From the NCBI RefSeq assembly GCF_016908855.1, contig NZ_JAFBER010000003.1:1-64000 (forward strand): DNA of 64,000 bases, in the 5' to 3' direction. Shown here one piece after another: positions 36,402-43,859 of this stretch (position 1 is its first letter; each line of letters begins with the position of its first letter). The translations under genes were made by a program, and so were the position numbers. Under the pieces are notes generated by a model that did no database searches, was not told where the DNA came from, and saw only the letters and a list, made by a program, of their open reading frames with translations. This DNA is from Scopulibacillus daqui. GTDB lineage: Bacteria > Bacillota > Bacilli > Bacillales > Sporolactobacillaceae.

Positions 36402-37343
36402 ATGAAAAAGACGATGAGTCTTTCCTTGTTTCTGCTCGTGCTGGCATTTTTATTAGCCGCATGCGGAAGTCATCAATCTTCTGATACAAAAGAGCAGAGC
36501 AAAAAAAGCCAAAAGGAAGAACAAACGACAAAAGTTTATCAATCAGAAAACGGACCTGTGAAGGTACCGAAACATCCGAAGCGGGTGGTCTTGCTTTCCT
36601 CTTACTTTGCCGGAGATGTCGCTTCTCTTGGTGTGAATATCGTCGGCGTTGATAAATGGGGGAAAACCAGTCCGGTATTAAAAGATAAATTAAAAAACGC
36701 AAAAGTGGTTTCCGATCAAGACCTCGAAGAAATTATTGATTTGCATCCAGATCTCATTATTGGATTATCCAATACAAAAAATATAGATAAATTGAAACAA
36801 ATCGCGCCAACCGTTACATATACGTACGGCAAACTTAATTATTTAGATCAATATACAGCTATCGGAGAGCTTTTGGGTAAAGAAAAGGAAGCGAAAAAAT
36901 GGGTAGAAGACTTTAAACAGCGCTCTGAGGCTCTTGGCAAAAAAATAAAAGCGAAAATCGGCGAAGATGCCACTGTTTCAGTTATCGAGAAGTTTGATAA
37001 GCAGTTCTATGTATACGGAGATAATTGGGCCAGAGGAACAGAAATTTTATATCAGGCTATGGGTCTGAAAATGCCGAAAAAAGTGAAGGAAACGGCATTG
37101 AAAAAAGGATATCAAGCCATTTCTCCTGAAGCGATACCAGAGTTCGCCGGTGATTATATCGTGCTCGTACAAGAGCCGGGCAAGAGCAATTCATTTGAAC
37201 AAACAAAGACATACAAGAATATTCCTGCGGTTAAGAATGGCCGTGTGATTAAGGTCAATGCGAAAGCTTTTGATTTCAATGATCCTCTTAGTCTTGACTA
37301 TGAATTAAAAGTCTTTGAAAAAGCTTTCCTTGATAAAAAGTGA
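36402..37343 (+). CDS. Iron-siderophore-binding lipoprotein
   Basis: The extracellular solute-binding component of a ferric-siderophore ABC importer. The 313-residue protein starts at ATG 36402, 9 nt after AAAGGAG; an ATG at 36393 directly abuts that site and is less likely. A signal peptide with lipobox LLAAC-G sets the lipidated Cys near residue 21. The PBP fold of the FhuD/FecB type follows: HPKRVVLLSSYFAGDVASLG, IIDLHPDLIIGL, IAPTVTYTYG, and the C-terminal long helix. The context suggests import of the dihydroxamate made by the upstream operon. Confidence 0.93.
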   Translation: MKKTMSLSLFLLVLAFLLAACGSHQSSDTKEQSKKSQKEEQTTKVYQSENGPVKVPKHPKRVVLLSSYFAGDVASLGVNIVGVDKWGKTSPVLKDKLKNAKVVSDQDLEEIIDLHPDLIIGLSNTKNIDKLKQIAPTVTYTYGKLNYLDQYTAIGELLGKEKEAKKWVEDFKQRSEALGKKIKAKIGEDATVSVIEKFDKQFYVYGDNWARGTEILYQAMGLKMPKKVKETALKKGYQAISPEAIPEFAGDYIVLVQEPGKSNSFEQTKTYKNIPAVKNGRVIKVNAKAFDFNDPLSLDYELKVFEKAFLDKK

Positions 37344-37432
37344 TTTAATCAATCTATTGCCTGGGCTTATAGGGCAGGAATAACTGAAAATGCTTTGTTG
37401 TTTTTCGAACCCTTTTAGGAAGATGAGAGAAT

Positions 37433-38443
37433 ATGAGGACATTTAGAATAAAAATGCCGTTTATTTATAAGATAATAGCTGCCGTTCTTGTTCTGTTTAT
37501 CTCTTTTTTCGCGACGATGATTTTCGGAGCGGGAGATGCAGCGGCGCATGATGTTTGGCTTGCACTGACCTCTAGGGTTGACTCAGAAGCCGCAACATTA
37601 ATCCGGGAAATTCGTATGCCGCGGGAAATAGCTGCTGTCTTTGTCGGTGCAGCTCTTGCGGTTTCCGGGGCAATCATGCAAGGCATCACGCGAAATCCAT
37701 TGGCTGATCCTGGGCTGCTTGGCGTGACTGCAGGAGCGAATGCCGCACTGGCAGTCACCCTGGCTTTCCTTCCTCATGCTCATTATTTTGCAATGACGAT
37801 CGCTTGTATTATAGGCGCGGCGGCTGGGACATTGATTGTTCTCGGTATAGTTGGAACGGTTAGGAAAGGCGGCTTTTCGCCTTTCCGCATTGTCTTGGCC
37901 GGCGCCGCGGTTACCGCTTTTTTGAATGCTGCAGCGGAAGGCATTGGGCTGTATTTTAGAATTTCTAAGGATGTTTCTATGTGGACGGCCGGCGGTTTAA
38001 TGGGAACGGCATGGATTCAGCTTAAGGCTGTTATTCCCTTTATCATCATCGGGATTGTCATGTCCTTTATCATGGCTCGTCAGCTGACCATTCTAAATTT
38101 GAATCAGGAACTCGCTGTCGGGTTAGGGCAAAAAAGCAGTCAAGTTAAAATTATTTTATTTCTCGTGATTATACTGCTCGCGGGTTCTGCGGTTGCGCTA
38201 GCCGGTAATCTGGCTTTTCTCGGGTTAATGATTCCGCATATTGTACGATTTATGGTCGGGACAGATTACAGGTTTATTTTGCCGATGTCAGCAGTTGCAG
38301 GGGCTGTTTTTATGCTTCTGGCAGATACGTTGAGCCGGACGATGAATGCGCCTTATGAAACACCGCTGGCCGCGATCATTTCAATACTGGGTCTGCCGTT
38401 TTTCTTATTTGTCGTTCATAAAGGGGGGCGGACCTTCTCATGA
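37433..38443 (+). CDS. Iron-siderophore ABC transporter permease 1 (FecCD family)
   Basis: A 336-residue membrane permease of the FecCD family with about nine to ten helices. Landmarks are IREIRMPREIAAVFVGAALAVSGAIMQGITRNPLADPGLLGVTAGA and LAFLGLMIPHIVRFMVG (coupling region for the ATPase; quoted here in two family blocks). It overlaps the second permease by 4 nt (ATGA). It forms a heterodimer with that protein. Confidence 0.5.
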   Translation: MRTFRIKMPFIYKIIAAVLVLFISFFATMIFGAGDAAAHDVWLALTSRVDSEAATLIREIRMPREIAAVFVGAALAVSGAIMQGITRNPLADPGLLGVTAGANAALAVTLAFLPHAHYFAMTIACIIGAAAGTLIVLGIVGTVRKGGFSPFRIVLAGAAVTAFLNAAAEGIGLYFRISKDVSMWTAGGLMGTAWIQLKAVIPFIIIGIVMSFIMARQLTILNLNQELAVGLGQKSSQVKIILFLVIILLAGSAVALAGNLAFLGLMIPHIVRFMVGTDYRFILPMSAVAGAVFMLLADTLSRTMNAPYETPLAAIISILGLPFFLFVVHKGGRTFS

Positions 38444-39450
38444 TTCCAACAAGATTAATCAAAAAGCAGCAACTGGTTCTTTTGGTCTTGGCAGCTTTGA
38501 TTTTGCTGACCGCTTTAATCGGAATGGGGCTCGGATCTGCCCCTTTATCTTACAAGAGATTGTTTTCGGTTATTTTAGGACAGGGAACATTTAAAGAAAA
38601 CTTTATATTGTTTTCCATCCGGCTTCCTCGTTTAGTGATAACGATATTGGCAGGGATAGCGCTGGCTGTCTCCGGTGCCATATTACAGGGGATGACGCGA
38701 AATGACCTCGCAGATCCCGGCATCATTGGCATTCATTCAGGAGCCGGCGTTGCGATCGCTGTCTTTTTTCTCTTTTTTCCAATTGAGACCGGTTCTTTTG
38801 TATATTTGCTGCCGGTAGTTGCTTTCGCTGGGGCTTTTCTGACAGCAGGCTTAATTTACGTATTTTCTATCAGACGGGGCAGCGGTCTTCAACCGATAAG
38901 GATTATTTTAACCGGCATTGGTTTTTCCATGGCGCTATCGGGGATGATGGTTGTTCTGGTTTCATCAGGAGATCGCCAGAAAGTTGATTTTATCGCGCGG
39001 TGGATGTCGGGAAATATCTGGGGTACAGACTGGCCGTTTATTATTGCTTTAGTTCCGTGGCTTGTCATTCTTATCCCGTATACTTTATTTAAAGCCCGGC
39101 GCCTGAACTTATTAAGTCTAGACGATACAGTCTCGGCGGGGCTTGGCGTCTCTATGGGGAGAGAACGGTTAACGCTGCTAATCGCAGCAACAGCCCTTGC
39201 TTCTGCAGCCGTTTCAGTCACAGGAGGCATTGCCTTTATTGGATTAATGGCACCGCATATGGCTCGGGCGCTCATTGGACCGCGTCATCAGCTGTTGATA
39301 CCGATCGCTGCGTTAATAGGCGGTTGGCTGTTAATGATGGCTGACACGATCGGGCGCAACTTGGCGGAGCCCGACGGTATTCCTGCAGGGATTGTCACTG
39401 CGCTTATCGGCGCGCCGTATTTTCTGTATTTATTAAGGAAAAAAGTATAG
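38440..39450 (+). CDS. Iron-siderophore ABC transporter permease 2 (FecCD family)
   Basis: A 336-residue FecCD-type permease, the partner of the preceding gene. LPRLVITILAGIALAVSG, MTRNDLADPGIIGIHSG and IAFIGLMAPHMARALIG are the family blocks. It starts at ATG 38440 inside the end of permease 1, so translation is coupled. No ATPase gene follows: a strong terminator comes 8 nt after the stop. The ATPase must be supplied from elsewhere, as with YusV in B. subtilis, which serves several siderophore importers. Confidence 0.93.
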   Translation: MIPTRLIKKQQLVLLVLAALILLTALIGMGLGSAPLSYKRLFSVILGQGTFKENFILFSIRLPRLVITILAGIALAVSGAILQGMTRNDLADPGIIGIHSGAGVAIAVFFLFFPIETGSFVYLLPVVAFAGAFLTAGLIYVFSIRRGSGLQPIRIILTGIGFSMALSGMMVVLVSSGDRQKVDFIARWMSGNIWGTDWPFIIALVPWLVILIPYTLFKARRLNLLSLDDTVSAGLGVSMGRERLTLLIAATALASAAVSVTGGIAFIGLMAPHMARALIGPRHQLLIPIAALIGGWLLMMADTIGRNLAEPDGIPAGIVTALIGAPYFLYLLRKKV

Positions 39451-39457
39451 ATGCTCT

Positions 39458-39511
39458 AAAAGGGAGTGTTCCTTCATGTCATAGTTTAGGTTGAAGGAAC
39501 CTCCCTTTTTT
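39458..39511. terminator. Terminator of the uptake operon
   Basis: AAAAGGGAG and GTTCCTTCA pair with TGAAGGAAC and CTCCCTTTTTT (one mismatch) around a 16-nt loop. It also faces the converging sip gene. Confidence 0.9.
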
Positions 39512-39536
39512 GCTGCCTAATCAGTCCGCTTTTGTT

Positions 39537-40109
39537 TTATTTTTTTACATTTTTTCCTTGTGAATGAATAAGATCAAATTTGGATAATGGCCAAAAGCGT
39601 ATGTTTACCTTGCCGACAACTTTATCCATATCAACAAAACCGAATTGGCGGCTGTCAACACTTTTTTGGCGGTTATCACCCATTACCCAAAGCTTTCCCT
39701 TAGGTACAGTTGAATGGCCGGTGTATTCTTTTAAAGTAAAGTCTTCCGTTAATTGGCCGGTGATGAGCTTATCTTTGTAAGGCTTTAAATAAGGTTCATT
39801 AACCGGCTTTCCATTGATATATAGGACATCATTTTTGTAAGCAATTTTGTCCCCCGGCAAACCAATGACTCGTTTAACATAATCTTTAGTTTTATCAGCG
39901 TGGAAGATTACAACATCGAAACGGTGCGGCTTGCTGATGTTATAGTCGATTTTATTCACGATCAGCCGATTGCCGTCCTGTAAATTGGGCATCATCGATT
40001 TCCCTTCAACGACATAACTGGAAAACAGAAAGGTCCTGATCATAATCGCGGCTATCACTGTAACCCCAAGTACCTTTAACCACTGGGGTATTTTCTTTCT
40101 GTTATTCAT
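39537..40109 (-). CDS. sip: Type I signal peptidase
   Basis: A membrane-bound leader peptidase of 189 residues that cleaves signal peptides of secreted proteins. An N-terminal membrane helix (about 8-27) is followed by the catalytic Ser in VEGKSMMPNL and the catalytic Lys in DYVKRVIGLPGDKI; VMGDNRQKSVDSRQFG is the conserved box D/E. The start is ATG 40109, with GGAGG 7-12 nt upstream; a further upstream ATG (40127) precedes the ribosome binding site itself. Bacilli carry several Sip paralogues and I do not assign which one this is. Confidence 0.92.
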   Translation of the reverse strand: MNNRKKIPQWLKVLGVTVIAAIMIRTFLFSSYVVEGKSMMPNLQDGNRLIVNKIDYNISKPHRFDVVIFHADKTKDYVKRVIGLPGDKIAYKNDVLYINGKPVNEPYLKPYKDKLITGQLTEDFTLKEYTGHSTVPKGKLWVMGDNRQKSVDSRQFGFVDMDKVVGKVNIRFWPLSKFDLIHSQGKNVKK

Positions 40110-40555
40110 GATATTGCCTCCCTCCATAAGAGATTAAGCTTAGATTTCCTTGTATGAGAAACGGCACTCCTATTTCAAATGTGCAGATGTTCCAAACGAT
40201 ATCAGTTGGCCGATGTAGTCTGAAAAGTTTTAATGTCAGTGTTTGCAGCTGATTTTTTTAAACGAATGTTATGGTTCATCGCTGTTATGTATGTATAAAT
40301 TTTACCAAATAACCGTTATCTATGTATACTGGGGCCATATCATAAGAATGATCCCTTATCTAAGACTAGCGAAAAGGAGTTTATCATAAGGTTATAGAAA
40401 TATTTTAAATAGAATTTTTTTGAAGGCATTCATGTTCGGCAAGGGTGTGCCATTTGTCATTCAGGCACTTAAAATCAACGACTATGTTTTTGAGAATAAA
40501 CATGGATGAATAGGAGGCTAATCATGTATTTTCTGAGTCATGAGACATAACAATT
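40110..40555. other. Intergenic region without a visible gene
   Basis: No intact gene. AAAAGGAG at about 40373 and AGGAGG at about 40512 are ribosome-binding-like sites that lead only to very short frames (for example ATG 40524, seven codons). They may be relics of a methyltransferase gene whose C-terminus survives at 40556-40795. Confidence 0.35.
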
Positions 40556-40795
40556 TTGCTGTTATACAAGAGGACCTCCATTATAGCGGTTGTTGTTGAA
40601 ATATTAAACTGCGAATCGGGAGGCCAATATGTAGGAGCATTAGTCTATTATTTAAAGGCTGTTTCTTGGCAGGTTCCAGATTTTCATATCAAAAAATACT
40701 TGCCCAAATTGTATCGCATTCACCAGTTAATACAGTCAAATGGCTATTTTGATGTCAAACAGCACCGGTTTATTGTAAAAGCAAAAGCAATATAA
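40556..40795 (+). pseudogene. C-terminal remnant of a SAM-dependent methyltransferase
   Basis: The frame, which lacks a proper start, encodes about 80 residues. The last part, VGALVYYLKAVSWQVPDFHI and FDVKQHRFIVKAKAI, matches the C-terminal end of small class I methyltransferases that follow the pattern YYLK-x-x-SWQ-x-PDF. The SAM-binding N-terminal domain is missing. It precedes a second broken methyltransferase gene. Confidence 0.5.
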
Positions 40796-40820
40796 AAAAT
40801 GTTAAGTTAGGGGAAGAAGG

Positions 40821-41560
40821 ATGAAATATACAGACATAAATGCGAAAAAGTGGGATCAATGGTCGAAGGAAAAGTGGATATGGACGGTCCCGATTACCCA
40901 TGAACAGTATCTGGAGGCTTTAAATGGTTCAATTAAAGTTTATCTGACACCGCAGATTCAAGTACCGGAAGAGTGGTTAGCGGATATCAAAAATAAGAAA
41001 ATATTAGGTTTGGCATCGGCGGCGGACAACAAGGGCCGATTTTTGCCGCTAATGGAGCGGATGTCACAATTTTAGATTATTCTGTTGCCCAATTAAATGC
41101 GGAGAGAACAGTTGCAGAACGAGAAGGCTATCAGATTAATCTTGTAAAAGCGGACATGTCGGAGAGGCTGCCGTTTGACGATGAGATCTTTGATATGATT
41201 TTTCATCCTGTTTCCAATACTTATATTCAAGATATTATGCCGCTTTGGAAAGAATGTTATCGCATTTTGAAAAAAGGCGGGCATTTGCTTGCGGGTTTTA
41301 CCAATCCTGATGTTTATTTATTTGATGAAGATTTAAAAGTTGTAAATAAATTGCCGTATGATCCGCTGATTGACTTGAACGAGGAAGAACGGGAAGACGT
41401 GATAAAAAACGAAGGACTGCAATTCAGTCATTCATTTGAAACACAAATCGGCGGTCAATTGAAAGCGGGTTTTAAATTAATTGACTTATACGAAGATAAA
41501 GACTCGGACACTTTGTCACAATATATGTCCGCATTCATTGCAACAAGGGCAGTTAAATAA
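40821..41560 (+). pseudogene. SAM-dependent methyltransferase with a one-base deletion
   Basis: ATG 40821 (site GGGGAAGAAGG) opens MKYTDINAKKWDQWSKEKW and WLADIKNKKILGLAS. There the frame shifts: the glycine motif I continues one base away as GGGQQGPIFAANGADVTILDYS. The rest of that frame, to 41560, holds VKADMSERLPFDDEIFDMIF, CYRILKKGGHLLAGFTNP and the C-terminal strands. One missing base near 41016 (inside GCATC-GGCGGC) explains everything. The intact protein had about 246 residues. Confidence 0.75.
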
Positions 41561-41669
41561 ATAATCATTGCAAAATGAATAAAGCTGAAATGCCCTCTTG
41601 TCTTATGACGGGGCGTTTAAACCTTTATTTAAAAAAGATGCTATTTCAAAAATAACAGGAGGAATCCAT

Positions 41670-41951
41670 ATGTTTGTATCAGTCAATACCATTCCAGTCC
41701 CTCATCAAGACATGGTTTCAAGAATGGAAGAAAATTTTAAGAAAAGCGTTTCTGATTTGCATAAGATTGATGGCTTCATTCGCTTTGAATTATGGAAACA
41801 AGAGGGTCAAGTCAAAGCAGTTTCCTATTGGGAAACAAAAGAAGCTTTTGACAATTATATCAATAGTGAGGACTTTCAAAAGCATCATCACGAAAGCAGC
41901 GGAAACAAAAACCAGGCACAAGTGGAGTATTATGAAGCGAAGGAATTTTGA
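41670..41951 (+). CDS. ABM-domain monooxygenase (HmoA/IsdG-like)
   Basis: A 93-residue protein with the antibiotic-biosynthesis-monooxygenase (dimeric ferredoxin-like) fold. The ATG at 41670 has AGGAGG 7 nt upstream; the frame is open further upstream without a site. MFVSVNTIPVP, IDGFIRFELWKQ and AVSYWETKEAFDNYINSEDFQKHH follow the pattern of heme-degrading HmoA/IsdG proteins. The function, heme breakdown or quinone oxidation, is not settled by sequence. A strong terminator follows. Confidence 0.7.
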   Translation: MFVSVNTIPVPHQDMVSRMEENFKKSVSDLHKIDGFIRFELWKQEGQVKAVSYWETKEAFDNYINSEDFQKHHHESSGNKNQAQVEYYEAKEF

Positions 41952-41968
41952 TGCTAAAAACTTTATCT

Positions 41969-42481
41969 AAATAAAAAAAGAATCAAGATCGCATTTGTTT
42001 AAAATGTCATCTTGGTTCTTTTTCATTGCAAACACTTTGTCATGTTTCTTAAAAACATTCGGCTTGTTATCGGGCATGAGGCGTATTTTGCCCAATGTGA
42101 ACCTCTCTTGGCAGCCGGTTGGAAACGCTGGGGATTTTTCGCGGAACAGTCTTTGTCATTTCGGAGGAGTATATGGTGACGATCATACTGCCTCGATGTG
42201 CTTTGGCCTTTATTAATATAGGCTGGCTATATTTATTTTTGAAACGGAAATCAGGGCCGTACCAGCTTACTGTCGCGTCGCGGCCCGGCGGAACGTACGG
42301 TACCCGCTTGCTGTGGGAATAGCGCTGAACGATTTGCAGCCCCGCGCGGTCAACAGCATTAAAGAGGGTTGATGACACTTGGCAAATCCCCCCGCCAACA
42401 TCTTCAGACAGTTCTCCTTTTACAATAACAGGCGCTCGCTTATAACCCTTCATGATGGTCCTTATCCCGACAACTTTATTA
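41969..42481. repeat. Left copy of the about 510-bp direct repeat (vanW 3' end)
   Basis: This segment covers the terminator and the last 415 bp of vanW. It recurs in the same orientation at 55067-55575 with about ten substitutions and a few short indels in A runs, so about 98% identity by my own count. The match ends abruptly after CAACTTTATTA on the right and near AAATAAAA on the left. The two copies enclose the CRISPR-Cas island. Confidence 0.93.
41974..42023. terminator. Bidirectional terminator between the monooxygenase and vanW genes
   Basis: AAAAAGAATCAAGAT pairs with ATCTTGGTTCTTTTT (one G-T pair) with a 20-nt loop. The flanking A and T tracts allow use on both strands. It is part of the direct repeat. 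Confidence 0.88.
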
Positions 42482-42996
42482 AAAGAAAAGATGGCGTTAG
42501 GCAGAACAACATAATTGTTAATGGCATTGGCAGCCAAAGAAATGTTGTGAGACCGGTTTTTGTTATTAGGATTAAAATAAGTCACATATTGGCCGATCTG
42601 CTTTTCCTGAATGTGTGAAAGGAGTTCGCTGTCGATTTTTGGATATATGATATCGGTTGGCGCTTCTATAGAGGAAGGGCCATGGTTTAATAAATGGGTG
42701 TAGAGACGCTTTTTGAACGCTTCATGATTCAATCTGTATCCTGATTTTTCCGGAACGATTTTTCCTTGGTCATTAAACCAAGCGTTTACAGGCGCCTGGT
42801 AAATTTGCCGGTCAATTTTATCAATCAATTGATTGTATTTATTGACATCAATCAGCGGCGAACCAAGATAAGGAATTGTAAAATCTGAACGGTTAATGTT
42901 GGCAATCGTCTTGCCTTGGCGGGTTATGGATAAGTTATCAGGAAGATTAACATGCTGAGAAAATAGTAAAAATCCGATCAGCCAAATCAATTTCAT
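42067..42996 (-). CDS. VanW-family protein
   Basis: A 309-residue secreted or membrane-anchored protein: an N-terminal hydrophobic segment (IWLIGFLLFSQ) and then a region like the peptidoglycan-binding-4/VanW layout of YoaR-type proteins. The VanW domain starts near FNKVVGIRT and has GYKRAPVIVKGELSEDVGGGICQVSSTLFNAV, RYSHSKRVPYVPPGRDATVSW and the strands after it. The function is not known; vanW accompanies some vancomycin clusters but no other van gene is here. GGGAGG precedes the ATG at 42996. Its last 415 bp are duplicated beyond the CRISPR island. Confidence 0.5.
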   Translation of the reverse strand: MKLIWLIGFLLFSQHVNLPDNLSITRQGKTIANINRSDFTIPYLGSPLIDVNKYNQLIDKIDRQIYQAPVNAWFNDQGKIVPEKSGYRLNHEAFKKRLYTHLLNHGPSSIEAPTDIIYPKIDSELLSHIQEKQIGQYVTYFNPNNKNRSHNISLAANAINNYVVLPNAIFSFNKVVGIRTIMKGYKRAPVIVKGELSEDVGGGICQVSSTLFNAVDRAGLQIVQRYSHSKRVPYVPPGRDATVSWYGPDFRFKNKYSQPILIKAKAHRGSMIVTIYSSEMTKTVPRKIPSVSNRLPREVHIGQNTPHAR

Positions 42997-43859
42997 TTGC
43001 GGTACCTCCCAACTTTAGTATTTGCAGGCGGGGGTTTTTTCATGTAAATAGGTAAAATGGAATTCTAGTTATAATTAATTAGAGGTGATTAAAAATAAGG
43101 ATATCTATAGGGATACGCTAGCTGATAGATGGAGTAATCAAAAAAATCTAATAAAAAATGGAATTTCTGCCTAATCATATTCATTGGCTGTAAATTAGAA
43201 ACTAAACAAGTAAGGAATATGATTAATATTTAGATGAAGATAATGAATATACGGTAAGATTGATAATTGAAGGATTTATCTATACAGAAGGTGGTTTGTA
43301 ACGAATATTTTGATATTTCACCTGAATACATTTGTTATTTAATATTTTCTATTGACCGAATATTGTAAATGTGTTAACTTCTTACTGAAGAGGTTGTTAT
43401 ATATTAGATGAAATGGATGTGAAGTCCTTTTTGTATACTTTGTCAAACATATTTATTTGATGTATGAAAAATTATGTAAAATAAAAAATAAGGTTGCAGT
43501 TATGTCTCATATATTCAATACCAAATGGTTTGGTGTGTAAATTATAAGTGTAATATATTACCAATTTACTGTATAAATTTTTATAATATTATACAAAATT
43601 GCTTTGGATAACGCATTTATTATTACCATATAAAAAGTGATTTAACTATATTTAATTTTTGTCAATTGTTCAGCTTCAAATAAAACTATTTATAAGATTA
43701 TTATTTAGAGGATATTCTGTTTAGAGGTTTATTGGTGGAATCGGTTGATTAACAGACTTAAATAAAGGATTGAAATGAATTAATTTGATATTTGAATGTG
43801 TGCTTTTATTTGACCCGTTATAGGGGATATTTGCAAATCATATAGGGGGACGTTACCGT
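42997..43859. other. AT-rich non-coding entry to the CRISPR-Cas island
   Basis: More than 860 nt with very low GC and no intact gene. A short frame at about 43217-43303 reads YLDEDNEYTVRLIIEGF and then IYTEGGL before a stop; it may be a relic of an unknown gene. The cas operon promoter must lie in the last part, but I cannot place it reliably. The site GGGGGACG precedes cas3. Confidence 0.5.

Noticed and set aside
42067-42996. vanW as evidence for a vancomycin resistance cluster
   Set aside because: No vanH, vanA/B, vanX or vanRS gene is nearby; VanW-domain proteins are common in Firmicutes without resistance.
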